Assembly (NCBI RefSeq): GCF_002028455.1
Contig: NZ_MWUM01000010.1
Coordinates: forward strand, 62,001-126,000
DNA from: Zoogloea sp. LCSB751
Lineage (GTDB): Bacteria; Pseudomonadota; Gammaproteobacteria; Burkholderiales; Rhodocyclaceae
Direction of reading: 5' to 3'
Length of the DNA: 64,000 nucleotides
Shown in pieces: positions 32,065 to 40,620 of this stretch. Every line of letters starts with the position of its first letter. The stretch's first letter is position 1. The notes beneath the pieces are model-generated. The model saw nothing but the letters and a program-made list of their open reading frames with translations. It did not search any database and had not been told where the DNA came from. A program made the position numbers and the translations under genes.

Positions 32065-34524
32065 ATGGACCTTAGCCACAATCAGCAGCAGATGGCCGTG
32101 ATCTCGGATCCGAAGGATTTCGACGAACGCTCCGGCAGCCTGCTCGAACGACTCATCTTCAACAACCGGGCGCTGCTCGTGCTCGGCTGCCTGGTGATCA
32201 CCCTCTTCTTCGCCTTCCAGCTGCGCGGCATGACGGTGAACGCCAGCTTCGACAAGATGCTGCCCCACAGCCATCCCTACATCGCCAACTACCTGGAAAA
32301 CCGGGAGCAGTTGCGCGGTCTCGGGGATTCGGTGCGGGTCGTCATCGAGAACCCCAAGGGCGACATCTTCGACGCCGACTACCTCGCCACCCTGGCCAAG
32401 ATCAACGACGAGATCTTCATCCTGAAGGGCGTCGACCGGGCCTGGATGAAGTCCATCTTCACGCCGGTGGTGCGCTGGGTCGAGGTGACCGAGGAAGGCT
32501 TCACCGGCGGCCCGGTGCTGCCCAACGACTACGACGGCTCGGCCAAGTCCATCGAGGATCTGCGCATCAATATCGGCCGCGCCGGCGTGGTGGGCAGCCT
32601 GGTGGCCAACAACTACACCTCGAGCATGATCCAGATCCCGCTGCTGGCCAAGGACGGCGACGGCAACGCGGTCAATTACCACGACCTGTCGAAGTCGCTG
32701 GAAGACATCCGCGCCCGCTACGCCAGCGGCCCGGACGCCAAGGTCAACATCTACGTGATCGGCTTCGCCAAGCTGGCCGGCGACCTCATCGACGGCCTGC
32801 AGAAGGTGATGGCCTTCTTCGCCATCGCTGCGGTGATCGCCACCATCATCATCTACATGTTCACCCGCTGCGTGCGCAGTACCGGTCTGGTGCTGTTCTG
32901 CTCGCTGGTGGCGGTGATCTGGCAGCTCGGCCTGGTGGTGACCTTCGGCTACGGCCTCGACCCGTTCTCGATCCTGGTGCCCTTCCTGGTCTTCGCCATC
33001 GGCATCAGCCACGGCGCCCAGAAGATGAACGGCATCATGCAGGACGTCGGCCGCGGCACCCACAAGCTGGTGGCGGCCCGCTACACCTTCCGCCGCCTGT
33101 TCCTGGCCGGCCTCACCGCGCTACTGGCCGACGCGGTGGGCTTCGCGGTGCTGATGGTGATCGACATCCCGGTGATCCGCGAACTGGCGATGACCGCCAG
33201 TCTCGGCGTGGCGGTGCTGATCACCACCAACCTGATCCTGCTGCCGGTGCTGCTGTCCTATGTCGGCGTCAGCCCGGCGGCCGCCAGGCGCAGCCTCAAG
33301 GAAGAGAGCGACGAGATCAAGGGCCGCGGCATGGGCAAGCTGTGGGCCTGCCTGGACCACTTCACCGAGCGCCGCTGGGCGACCATCGCCATCGTCGCCA
33401 GCACCGTGCTCGGCGTGATCGGCTTCGTCGTCTCCCACGACCTGAAGATCGGCGACCTGGACGCCGGTGCGCCCGAATTGCGCCCGGACTCCCGCTACAA
33501 CCAGGACAACGCCTTCATCACCGCCAACTACGGCATCTCCAGCGACGTGTTCGCGGTGATGGTGAAGACGCCGCCGGACAGCTGCCGCTCCTTCGAGACC
33601 CTCACCGAGACCGACCGCCTGAGTTGGCACCTGGCCCAGGTGCCCGGCGTGCAGCAGACGGTGTCCCTGGCCGACACGGTGCGCAACTACACCGCCGGCG
33701 GCTTCGAGGGCAACCCGAAGTGGATCACCGTCAGCGACAACCAGGGCCTGATCGACGCGCAGATCGGCAACGCGATGAGCTGGAACTCCGAGTTCCTCAA
33801 CACCCAGTGTTCGCTGATCCCGGTGCTGGCCTTCCTGTCCGACCACAAGGCCGAGACCCTCGACCGCGTCGTCGCCGCGGCCAGCGAGTTCGCCGCCCAG
33901 CACGACACCAAGGATCGCCAGTTCCTGCTGGCGGCCGGTAGCTCCGGCGTCGATGCGGCCACCAACATCGTGGTCCGCGAAGCCAACCGCACCATGCTGC
34001 TTTACGTCTATGCGTCGGTGATCCTGCTGTGCGCGATCACCTTCCGCAGCTGGCGGGCGGTGGTGGTGGCGGTTCTGCCGCTGGTCCTCACCTCGGTGCT
34101 GGCCGAAGCCCTGATGGTCAAGCTGGGCATCGGCGTGAAGGTCGCGACGCTGCCGGTGGTGGCCCTCGGCGTCGGCATCGGCGTGGATTACGCGCTGTAC
34201 CTGCTCAGCGTGCAGCTGGCCCAGCAGCGCATGGGTTACTCCCTCGGTGAGGCCTACCAGCGCTCGGTGGCCTTCACCGGCAAGGTGGTGGCACTGGTCG
34301 GCGTGACCCTCGCCGCCGGCGTGATCACCTGGGCCTGGTCGCCGATCAAGTTCCAGGCCGACATGGGCATCCTGCTGACCTTCATGTTCCTGTGGAACAT
34401 GCTCGGCGCGCTGATCCTGATCCCGGCCCTGTCCCACTTCCTGCTCAAGGGCGAGACCGTGAAGAACCACGTCATGACCCCCGCGGAAAAGGCGCTGATG
34501 CCGGAGGAGGCGCTGCAGGACTGA
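32065..34524 (+). CDS. RND superfamily transporter, MMPL type (COG1033)
   Basis: About 820 residues; ATG at 32065, or GTG at 32056 for three more residues. The first membrane helix is near residues 30-52 (ALLVLGCLVITLFFAFQLRG). Two periplasmic loops each follow a single helix, and two clusters of helices contain FLVFAIGISHGAQKMNG and VVALGVGIGVDYALYLLSVQLA, the latter with the RND acidic residue. MMPL-type RND proteins move lipids or other hydrophobic molecules, unlike the drug-type pump at 22468. It is the last gene of the DUF1302-DUF1329-Ycf48-RND unit and ends in a strong terminator. Confidence 0.92.
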   Translation: MDLSHNQQQMAVISDPKDFDERSGSLLERLIFNNRALLVLGCLVITLFFAFQLRGMTVNASFDKMLPHSHPYIANYLENREQLRGLGDSVRVVIENPKGDIFDADYLATLAKINDEIFILKGVDRAWMKSIFTPVVRWVEVTEEGFTGGPVLPNDYDGSAKSIEDLRINIGRAGVVGSLVANNYTSSMIQIPLLAKDGDGNAVNYHDLSKSLEDIRARYASGPDAKVNIYVIGFAKLAGDLIDGLQKVMAFFAIAAVIATIIIYMFTRCVRSTGLVLFCSLVAVIWQLGLVVTFGYGLDPFSILVPFLVFAIGISHGAQKMNGIMQDVGRGTHKLVAARYTFRRLFLAGLTALLADAVGFAVLMVIDIPVIRELAMTASLGVAVLITTNLILLPVLLSYVGVSPAAARRSLKEESDEIKGRGMGKLWACLDHFTERRWATIAIVASTVLGVIGFVVSHDLKIGDLDAGAPELRPDSRYNQDNAFITANYGISSDVFAVMVKTPPDSCRSFETLTETDRLSWHLAQVPGVQQTVSLADTVRNYTAGGFEGNPKWITVSDNQGLIDAQIGNAMSWNSEFLNTQCSLIPVLAFLSDHKAETLDRVVAAASEFAAQHDTKDRQFLLAAGSSGVDAATNIVVREANRTMLLYVYASVILLCAITFRSWRAVVVAVLPLVLTSVLAEALMVKLGIGVKVATLPVVALGVGIGVDYALYLLSVQLAQQRMGYSLGEAYQRSVAFTGKVVALVGVTLAAGVITWAWSPIKFQADMGILLTFMFLWNMLGALILIPALSHFLLKGETVKNHVMTPAEKALMPEEALQD

Positions 34525-34534
34525 GTCTTGCGCC

Positions 34535-34585
34535 CGGACGCCGGGAAAGTGGCGGTCCCCAGATTGGTCCCGGCGTCCGTTTTTT
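34535..34585 (+). terminator. Rho-independent terminator after the MMPL gene
   Basis: CGGACGCCGGGA (34535-34546) pairs exactly with TCCCGGCGTCCG (34568-34579) and is followed by TTTTTT. The loop is 21 nt. It separates the envelope module from the SDR operon, whose operator-like motif begins 3 bp later. Confidence 0.85.
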
Positions 34586-34587
34586 AT

Positions 34588-34613
34588 GCAAAGAATCAAG
34601 TCTGTTTTTTAAA
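34588..34613 (+). promoter_or_regulatory. Recurring operator-like motif, copy 2
   Basis: GCAAAGAATCAAGTC followed by TGTTTTTTAAA, 53 bp upstream of the SDR start at 34667. It lies immediately behind the MMPL terminator, so it belongs to the SDR operon promoter. Confidence 0.6.
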
Positions 34614-34666
34614 GTGAGTCCGCCCCTCGAGGCGGGCCGCGCAGATCGACCGAAGGAGACAAAAGA

Positions 34667-35395
34667 ATGGCACGTGTGAATGGAAAGGTAGCCCTCGTCA
34701 CCGGCGCTGCGTCCGGCCTCGGCCGCGCCGATGTGCTGGCGCTGGCGCGCGAAGGGGCGCGGGTGGTCGTCACCGATCTCAACGAGGACGCCGGCCAGGC
34801 CCTCGCCAAGGACATCGACGGGGTCTTCGTGCGCCACGACGTGCGCAGCGAGGACGACTGGCACAAGGCCGTAGGCACCGCGCTGGAGCGCTTCGGCAAG
34901 CTCGACATCCTGGTGAACAACGCCGGCATCGTGGTGCCGGCCGACATCGAGACGGCCACGCTGGAACAGTACCGGCTGCTCAACGCGATCCACGCCGAGG
35001 GCACCTTCCTCGGCTGCCAGGCCGCCATCAGGGCGATGAAGGCCAACCCCGGCGCCACCGGCTCGATCATCAACATCTCGTCCCTGTCGGCGATCCGCGG
35101 CTTTCCGGGGGTCATCACCTACGCCGCCGCCAAGGGGGCGATCCTGGCGCTGACCACCACCCTCGCCGCGCACATCCGCGAGAAGGGCTATGGCATGCGC
35201 TGCAACGCGATCCTGCCCGGAATGATCAACACCCCGCTGCTGGCGGCGGTCGGCGCCGACACGCTGCCCGGCCTCGGCCAGCCCACCGACGTGGCCAACA
35301 CGGTGCTGTTCCTGGCATCCGATGAGTCGCGCCACATGAGCGGCGCCCACATCGTTCTCGACAACGCTTCATCGATCATCGGCGGAGGAGCCTGA
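34667..35395 (+). CDS. Short-chain dehydrogenase/reductase (SDR)
   Basis: A 242-residue classical SDR using NAD(P). Cofactor motif TGAASGLG (residues 12-19), NNAG (LDILVNNAGI), catalytic Ser in INISSLSA and the YxxxK motif as YAAAK. It is likely to oxidise or reduce a ring hydroxyl/keto group; sequence resembles hydroxysteroid or cyclohexanol-type dehydrogenases in general style only. First gene of a run in which the next SDR begins 1 bp after its stop. ATG with AAGGAG upstream. Confidence 0.93.
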   Translation: MARVNGKVALVTGAASGLGRADVLALAREGARVVVTDLNEDAGQALAKDIDGVFVRHDVRSEDDWHKAVGTALERFGKLDILVNNAGIVVPADIETATLEQYRLLNAIHAEGTFLGCQAAIRAMKANPGATGSIINISSLSAIRGFPGVITYAAAKGAILALTTTLAAHIREKGYGMRCNAILPGMINTPLLAAVGADTLPGLGQPTDVANTVLFLASDESRHMSGAHIVLDNASSIIGGGA

Positions 35396-35396
35396 C

Positions 35397-36194
35397 ATGG
35401 CAGCCAGCAAGAAACTCGAAGGCAAGGTGGCGATCGTTCTCGGCGCCGCCGGCAAAGACAACATGGGCCAGGTCATCGCCCGCCGCTTCCATGACGAAGG
35501 CGCACGGGTCGTCGTCGCCGGCCGCAAGCTGGACGAGCTGGACCGCTTCGCCAGGACCATCGGCGGCGCGGCTTACCAGTGCGACATCACCAGCAAGGAC
35601 GAGGTCGCGGCCCTGTTCGCCTTTGCCAAGGACTGGGGCGGCCGCGTGGACATCGCGGTGAATGCCACCGGCTGGGGCCTGCTGAAGGGCTTCACCGAAA
35701 CCACCGTGGCGGAGATCGACCAGATCACCGACCTGCAGTTCAAGGGCCCGTTCTACTTCTGCCAGGCGGCGGTGGATACGCTGGCCAAGGGCGGCTCGAT
35801 CATCCAGATCAGCTCGGCGACCGCCACCATCATGCTCAACGACCACGCCGCCTACATGGGCACCAAGGCCGGCACCGACCACGTGATCCGCTGCGTCGCC
35901 CACGAGTTCGGCGAGCGCGGCATCCGCGCCAACTCCATCTCGCCGGGGCTCACCGACACGCCGATGACGGCCGGCGCCAAGGACGTGCCGGGCCTCTTCG
36001 ACAGCTTCCTGTCCGGCTACCCGCTGGGGCGCATCGGCACCAAGGAGGACATCGCCGCCGCCGCCGTGTGGCTGGCCAGCGACGAGTGCTTCATGACCGG
36101 CCAGAACCTGCAGGTGAATGGCGGCCTGACCCTGCGCCGCAACCCCACCCGCGAAGAAATCCAGGCCGCCGTCGCCGCGGCGGCCCAGGCTTGA
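35397..36194 (+). CDS. SDR family oxidoreductase, divergent cofactor loop
   Basis: A 265-residue SDR. The glycine loop is atypical (LGAAGKDNMGQ), closer to the spacing of enoyl-reductase-like SDRs, and the usual NNAG is NATG. Catalytic Ser (QISSATA) and YxxxK (YMGTK) are intact. The C-terminus has an Ala-rich tail. It is tightly packed after the previous SDR, which suggests consecutive steps in one pathway. The reaction is not deducible. Confidence 0.9.
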   Translation: MAASKKLEGKVAIVLGAAGKDNMGQVIARRFHDEGARVVVAGRKLDELDRFARTIGGAAYQCDITSKDEVAALFAFAKDWGGRVDIAVNATGWGLLKGFTETTVAEIDQITDLQFKGPFYFCQAAVDTLAKGGSIIQISSATATIMLNDHAAYMGTKAGTDHVIRCVAHEFGERGIRANSISPGLTDTPMTAGAKDVPGLFDSFLSGYPLGRIGTKEDIAAAAVWLASDECFMTGQNLQVNGGLTLRRNPTREEIQAAVAAAAQA

Positions 36195-36205
36195 GGAGCG
36201 CCGCG

Positions 36206-36745
36206 ATGAGCAATCAATCCCTCATCAGCCGCCTCGGCAGCGTGATGCAGATGGCCTACGTACCGGCCGACGTGCCCGGCGCGCTGCGCTACTGGACCGA
36301 GACGATGGGCGTCGGCCCGTTCTTCAAGCTGTCCAACATCGCCGTCGATGCCGCCAAGTACAAGGGCGAGCCGGCCAGCATCGACTTCTCGGTGTACATC
36401 GCCTACTGGGGCGACACCCAGGTGGAGATCATCGAGCAGCACAACGACGCACCGTCGATCTATAAAAGCTGGCGCAGCGAGGGCCGCGAAGGCCTGCACC
36501 ATGTGTGCATCGTCGTCGCCGACATGGCCAGGGCGCGGGGGATCTGCGCCGAGGCCGGCGCCACGGTGCTGCAGGAGATCTGGCTGCCCGGCGGCGGCGA
36601 GGCGATCTACGTGGATGCGGGCGGCGGCCCGGGCAGCTTGATCGAGATGATCTGCTTCCCGCCGGACAACTACGCCTTCTTCGACGTGATGCGCGATGCC
36701 GCCCGCCACTGGGACGGCAGCGAGCCGATCCGCGCGGTGGGCTGA
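36206..36745 (+). CDS. VOC (glyoxalase-like) family protein
   Basis: A 179-residue vicinal-oxygen-chelate fold protein with paired beta-alpha-beta-beta-beta modules. The first begins QMAYVPADVPGALRYWTETMGVGPF; the second contains GLHHVCIVVADMARA. A metal-binding His (LHHVC) and Glu (IEMICF) are visible. VOC enzymes include extradiol dioxygenases, epimerases and isomerases; the short single-domain form here fits an isomerase or lyase better than a dioxygenase. It starts 11 bp after the previous SDR. Confidence 0.85.
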   Translation: MSNQSLISRLGSVMQMAYVPADVPGALRYWTETMGVGPFFKLSNIAVDAAKYKGEPASIDFSVYIAYWGDTQVEIIEQHNDAPSIYKSWRSEGREGLHHVCIVVADMARARGICAEAGATVLQEIWLPGGGEAIYVDAGGGPGSLIEMICFPPDNYAFFDVMRDAARHWDGSEPIRAVG

Positions 36746-36755
36746 GGAGGCGGCG

Positions 36756-37529
36756 ATGAGCGACAGCAACACGCCCGGCCGCATCGACTGCGTGCTGGTG
36801 GCTTCCGGCAAGTTCCACGACATCGACTTCGCGCGCCTCGAACTGCTCAAGCTGCTCGGCGAGGACGAGCGTATCCGCGTGCGGGTCTTCGAGGACTACT
36901 CGAACCTCGACGCGATCCGTAACGCGGCCTTCCTGGTGACCTACACCTGCGACGTGATCCCCAGCCTCGACGAGCAGGAAGCCCTGCGCGCCTGGGTGGC
37001 CGGCGGCGGGCGCTGGTACGCGCTGCACGGCACCGCGTCGATCCTGCGCTTCCTCGACAACGGCCTGGTGGATTCGCCGGCGCTGGCGCCGCACTTCATG
37101 GAAACCCTCGGCAGCCAGTTCATCGCCCATCCGCCGATCGGCCCCTACCGGGTCGGGGTGGCCGACCCGAAGCACGAGCTGGTGCAGGGCATCGAGCCCT
37201 TCGAGGTGGTGGACGAGCTCTACCTGTCCGACATCCACGCCGAACTGCACGTGCTCCTCGACACCGAATTCGAAGGCGAGGGCACCGGCTTCGCGCGCAG
37301 CAAGTGGAAGCGCGCCCGCCACCCGGTGCTCTACCTGCGCCCCATCGGCGCCGGCGCGGTGCTCTACCTGACCCTCGGCCACTGCCGCGGCCACTACGAC
37401 ATGCAGCCCTTCATGGACTACTGGCCCGAGAAGCAGAAATGCGCGTGGGAGCAGCCGGTGTTCTACGAGCTGCTGCGCCGGGGCATCGCCTGGGGCAAAG
37501 GCCGGGCCGAACCGGCGGCGGGCGAATGA
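36756..37529 (+). CDS. ThuA-like domain protein
   Basis: A 257-residue protein of the ThuA/class-I glutamine-amidotransferase-like fold. LVTYTCDVIPSLDEQEALRAWVAGGGRWYALHG and the conserved late segment AVLYLTLGHCRGHYD are visible. The family is linked to sugar or small-molecule catabolism with few defined reactions. No catalytic Cys of true amidotransferases is evident in the elbow (ALHGTAS). The last codons and stop lie inside the first unit of a REP-like repeat, which therefore supplies the C-terminus. Confidence 0.82.
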   Translation: MSDSNTPGRIDCVLVASGKFHDIDFARLELLKLLGEDERIRVRVFEDYSNLDAIRNAAFLVTYTCDVIPSLDEQEALRAWVAGGGRWYALHGTASILRFLDNGLVDSPALAPHFMETLGSQFIAHPPIGPYRVGVADPKHELVQGIEPFEVVDELYLSDIHAELHVLLDTEFEGEGTGFARSKWKRARHPVLYLRPIGAGAVLYLTLGHCRGHYDMQPFMDYWPEKQKCAWEQPVFYELLRRGIAWGKGRAEPAAGE

Positions 37530-37582
37530 ATTCGCCCCCACGAAAAGGCAGCACCGACATGTAGGGGCGAATTCATTCGCCC
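37520..37582. repeat. Inverted pair of REP-like palindromes (REPIN-like)
   Basis: GGGCGAAT-GA-ATTCGCCC at 37520-37537 and GGGCGAAT-TC-ATTCGCCC at 37565-37582, in opposite orientation with a 27-nt spacer. The same core is at 13461-13480. The arrangement resembles the REP doublets mobilised by RAYT transposases; no such transposase is encoded in the window. Confidence 0.75.
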
Positions 37583-37646
37583 ACCGCACACAAGCAAGAT
37601 CAGACGGGCGCCAGCCCGCCGCACTTCACTCGAAAGGAAGAGACAA

Positions 37647-38405
37647 ATGGAACTCGGACTGCGCGGTAAGAAAGTCATCATCAACGGCGGCAGCCGCGGC
37701 ATCGGCAAGGCGGCGCTGGAAATCTACGCGGCGGAAGGCTGTGACATCGCCTTCTTCTCCCGCGACAAGCAACGCGTCGAGCAGACCGTCGGCGAGCTGC
37801 GCCAGCACGGCGGCAAGGTCATCGGCGACGCCTTCGACATGAACGACGGCGCTGCCTACCAGGCCTGGCTGACCAGCGCCGCCGAGCGCCTGGGCGGCTG
37901 CGACATCTTCATCCACAACGCCAGCTCGTCCGGTGCCCAGGGCACCACCGACTGGGACATGACGTTCCGCCTCGACATGATGGGCGCCGTCACCGGCTGC
38001 CAGACCCTCGAGCCCTTCCTCGAGAAGTCCGAATCCCCGTCGGTGATCCTGATGTCCAGCACCGCGGCCGTGGAGACCTTCATCTACCCGCAGGCCTTCA
38101 ACGCCATCAAGGCGGCCATCATCACCTACGCCAAGCAGCTGTCCCAGCTGTGGGCCGCCAAGCAGATCCGCGTCAACACGGTGTGCCCCGGCCCCATCGC
38201 CTACCCGGGCGGCAACTGGTCGATGATCAAGGAGGCGATGCCCGAGCTGTACGACAAGACCCTCTCCGAGATGCCCCTCGGCCGCTTCGGCGCGCCGGAG
38301 GACGTGGCCCGCGCGATGGTTTTCCTGTCCAGCCCGGCGGCCTCCTACATCACCGGTACCAACCTGGTGATCGACGGCGGCTACACCAAGCGCGTGCAGT
38401 TCTGA
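37647..38405 (+). CDS. SDR family protein with Phe in place of catalytic Tyr
   Basis: A 252-residue SDR with GGSRGIG cofactor loop, a HNAS variant of NNAG (DIFIHNASSSG) and catalytic-type Ser (LMSSTAAVE, about residue 137). Where YxxxK is expected the sequence is FNAIK: codon TTC at 38097 gives Phe151, with Lys155 kept. Loss of the Tyr hydroxyl should abolish normal SDR redox chemistry, although some divergent SDRs act by other means. The gene is otherwise full length with a good AAGGAAGAG ribosome site. Confidence 0.88.
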   Translation: MELGLRGKKVIINGGSRGIGKAALEIYAAEGCDIAFFSRDKQRVEQTVGELRQHGGKVIGDAFDMNDGAAYQAWLTSAAERLGGCDIFIHNASSSGAQGTTDWDMTFRLDMMGAVTGCQTLEPFLEKSESPSVILMSSTAAVETFIYPQAFNAIKAAIITYAKQLSQLWAAKQIRVNTVCPGPIAYPGGNWSMIKEAMPELYDKTLSEMPLGRFGAPEDVARAMVFLSSPAASYITGTNLVIDGGYTKRVQF

Positions 38406-38421
38406 GCGGAGAGCGCCGGCC

Positions 38422-39036
38422 ATGAAGCTGTACACCTCCATCGGACCCAACCCGCGCGTCGTCAGGATGTTCGCCGCCGAGAAGGGCCTTTCCCTCGACC
38501 ACGTGGTGGTGGACATCATCGCCGGCGAGAACCGCCAGCCTGCCTGGCAGGCCATCAACCCGACCGGCACGACGCCGGTGCTGGAACTGGAGGGCGGCCT
38601 GCGCATCGCCGAGACCACCGCGATCTGCGAGTACCTGGAGGAGTTCCGGCCGGCGCCGGCGCTGATCGGTGCCACGCCGGAGGCCCGCGCCGTCACGCGC
38701 ATGTGGTGGCGGCGGGTGGACCTGCTGGTGGTCCAGCCGATGACCGCCGGCTTCCGCGGTGCCGAGGGCCTGTCGTTGTTCCAGAAACGGGTGCGCTGCC
38801 TGCCCCAGGCTGCCGACGATCTCAAGCAGAGCGCCCGCGAGGGCCTCGCGTGGTTCGAGGCGCAGCTCGGCGACAAGCCGTATATTGCCGGCGACGCGCT
38901 GACTGTGGCCGACCTCCTGCTGTTCTGCTTCGTGGAGTTCGGCGCGCTGGTGGGGCAGGGGCTCGATCCCGCCCATCGGCGCCTCGCCGCCTGGCGCGAA
39001 CGCATTGCGGCACGGCCGTCGGCCGCGCTGCCGTAG
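38422..39036 (+). CDS. Glutathione S-transferase family protein
   Basis: A 204-residue GST. N-terminal thioredoxin fold with INPTGTTPVLELEGGLRIAET (glutathione-binding cis-Pro and ETT motif) and a helical C-terminal domain containing YIAGDALTVADLLLF. It may conjugate, isomerise or de-conjugate an electrophilic intermediate of the surrounding pathway. It starts 16 bp after the previous SDR and is co-oriented with the run. Confidence 0.9.
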   Translation: MKLYTSIGPNPRVVRMFAAEKGLSLDHVVVDIIAGENRQPAWQAINPTGTTPVLELEGGLRIAETTAICEYLEEFRPAPALIGATPEARAVTRMWWRRVDLLVVQPMTAGFRGAEGLSLFQKRVRCLPQAADDLKQSAREGLAWFEAQLGDKPYIAGDALTVADLLLFCFVEFGALVGQGLDPAHRRLAAWRERIAARPSAALP

Positions 39037-39079
39037 CCGTGAGCACAGCACCCCGATAAATAAAAAACCCGGAGACACC

Positions 39080-39523
39080 ATGCACCAGATCACCACCCAT
39101 CACGACTTCGACGCCCCCGCCGCGCTGCTGTGGGACCTCCTCGCCGACTTCGCCCACATCGAACGCTGGTGGCCGCAGGACGTGCCGGCCGTGCAGATCG
39201 AGCGCGTCGAGCTCGAAGGCGAGGGCATCGGCCTGACCCGCCACATCTACAACAAGGGCTTTGCCGCGCCGGTCAGCGAACGGCTGGATTTCCAGGATCC
39301 GGCGACGATGACCTACAAGCTGTCCATCGTCGGCCAGCGCCCCGCCGGCATCACCGCCTACCAGGCCACCGGGCGCATCGAAGCGCTGGCCGGCGGGCGC
39401 AGCCGCCTCAACTACCACAGCGAATTCACCACCGAATCCGGCCAGCCTGATGAGGCCGACGCCTTCCTGCGCATGGCCTACGAACTGATGTTCCAGGGCC
39501 TCGCCGCCGCTACTTCCCGCTGA
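39080..39523 (+). CDS. SRPBCC (START/Bet v1-like) family protein
   Basis: A 147-residue ligand-binding fold protein starting MHQITTHHDFDAPAALLWDL, with DFAHIERWWPQ and a long C-terminal helix (EADAFLRMAYELMFQGLA). SRPBCC proteins bind hydrophobic ligands and include aromatase/cyclase-type enzymes. Its place between a GST and an alcohol dehydrogenase suggests it binds a lipophilic intermediate. A good ribosome site (CGGAGACACC) precedes the ATG at 39080. Confidence 0.85.
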   Translation: MHQITTHHDFDAPAALLWDLLADFAHIERWWPQDVPAVQIERVELEGEGIGLTRHIYNKGFAAPVSERLDFQDPATMTYKLSIVGQRPAGITAYQATGRIEALAGGRSRLNYHSEFTTESGQPDEADAFLRMAYELMFQGLAAATSR

Positions 39524-39551
39524 CACCCGCCGCCCCGCGAAGGATGCATCC

Positions 39552-40601
39552 ATGAGCATGAAAGCTGTCCGCTTCACCGTTCCGGGCGCGCCGCCCATCG
39601 TCGAGGAAGTCCCGATCCCGCAGCCTGGCCCCGGCCAGGTGCTGGTCAGGATCGGTGGCGCCGGCGTGTGCCATTCTGACCTCCATGTGCTGGACCATGG
39701 CGCGATGCATTTCCATGGCCCCTTCACCCTCGGCCACGAGAACGCCGGCTGGGTGGCCGCGCTGGGCGCCGGCGTTACCGGCCTGAAGGAGGGTGATCCG
39801 GTGGCGGTGTTCGGCTTCTGGGGCTGCGGCCATTGCCACGCCTGTCTGCTGTCGATGGAGGCCTACTGCGAGAACTGGGAGAGCCTGCCCAACAACGGCG
39901 GCGGCATCGGCACCGACGGTGGCATGGCCGAATACATGCTGGTGCCCTCGCCGCGCCTGCTGGTGCCGCTGGGCAGCTTGGCGCCGCGGGAGGCCGCGCC
40001 GCTGACCGACGCGGCGCTGACGCCCTACCACGCCATCAAGCGCGGCCTGCACCTGCTGACGCCGGATGCGACGGCGGTGGTGATCGGCGTCGGCGGCCTC
40101 GGCCACATGGCGGTGCAGCTGTTGCGCGTGCTGTGCGGCGCCCGCGTGGTGGCGGTGGACGTGGACGACCGCAAGCTGGAGCACGCCCGCCAGCTGGGCG
40201 CCGAACTGGTGGTCAATTCCCGCCACGCTGCGGCGGCAGCCGAGCAGATCAGCGCCTTCACCGGCCGGCGCAAGGCGGCGCTGGTGCTGGACTTCGTTGG
40301 CATCCAGCCGACCCTCGATCTGGCCGTGCAGCTGGTCGGCCGCAACAGCCAGCTGACGGTGGTCGGCGTCGGTGGCGGGACGATCCCGCTGACCCAATGG
40401 ACGCTGCCCTTCGGCTGCTCGGTGAGTACCCCGCTGTGGGGCTCCCGTGCCGAGCTGATGGAAGTCATGGCGCTGGCCCAGAGCGGGCGCATCCATGTGG
40501 ATGCCAGCTACTTCGGCATCGAGCAGGGGCCGCAGGTGCTGCAGGACCTGCGTGACGGAAAACTGGTCGGGCGCGGCGTGCTGGTGCCGGACCTGGTCTG
40601 A
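39552..40601 (+). CDS. Zinc-dependent alcohol dehydrogenase (MDR superfamily)
   Basis: A 349-residue NAD(P)-dependent dehydrogenase. Catalytic zinc ligands are in GVCHSDLHV and LGHENAGW; the structural zinc site is a four-Cys cluster (CGHCHACLLSMEAYC). The Rossmann loop is GVGGLGHMAVQLL, followed by VAVDVDD, which favours NAD. It resembles secondary-alcohol or D-arabinose-type dehydrogenases in overall form. Last catabolic enzyme of the plus-strand run starting at 34667. Confidence 0.93.
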   Translation: MSMKAVRFTVPGAPPIVEEVPIPQPGPGQVLVRIGGAGVCHSDLHVLDHGAMHFHGPFTLGHENAGWVAALGAGVTGLKEGDPVAVFGFWGCGHCHACLLSMEAYCENWESLPNNGGGIGTDGGMAEYMLVPSPRLLVPLGSLAPREAAPLTDAALTPYHAIKRGLHLLTPDATAVVIGVGGLGHMAVQLLRVLCGARVVAVDVDDRKLEHARQLGAELVVNSRHAAAAAEQISAFTGRRKAALVLDFVGIQPTLDLAVQLVGRNSQLTVVGVGGGTIPLTQWTLPFGCSVSTPLWGSRAELMEVMALAQSGRIHVDASYFGIEQGPQVLQDLRDGKLVGRGVLVPDLV

Positions 40602-40620
40602 ACGACGAAAGGAAGAACCG

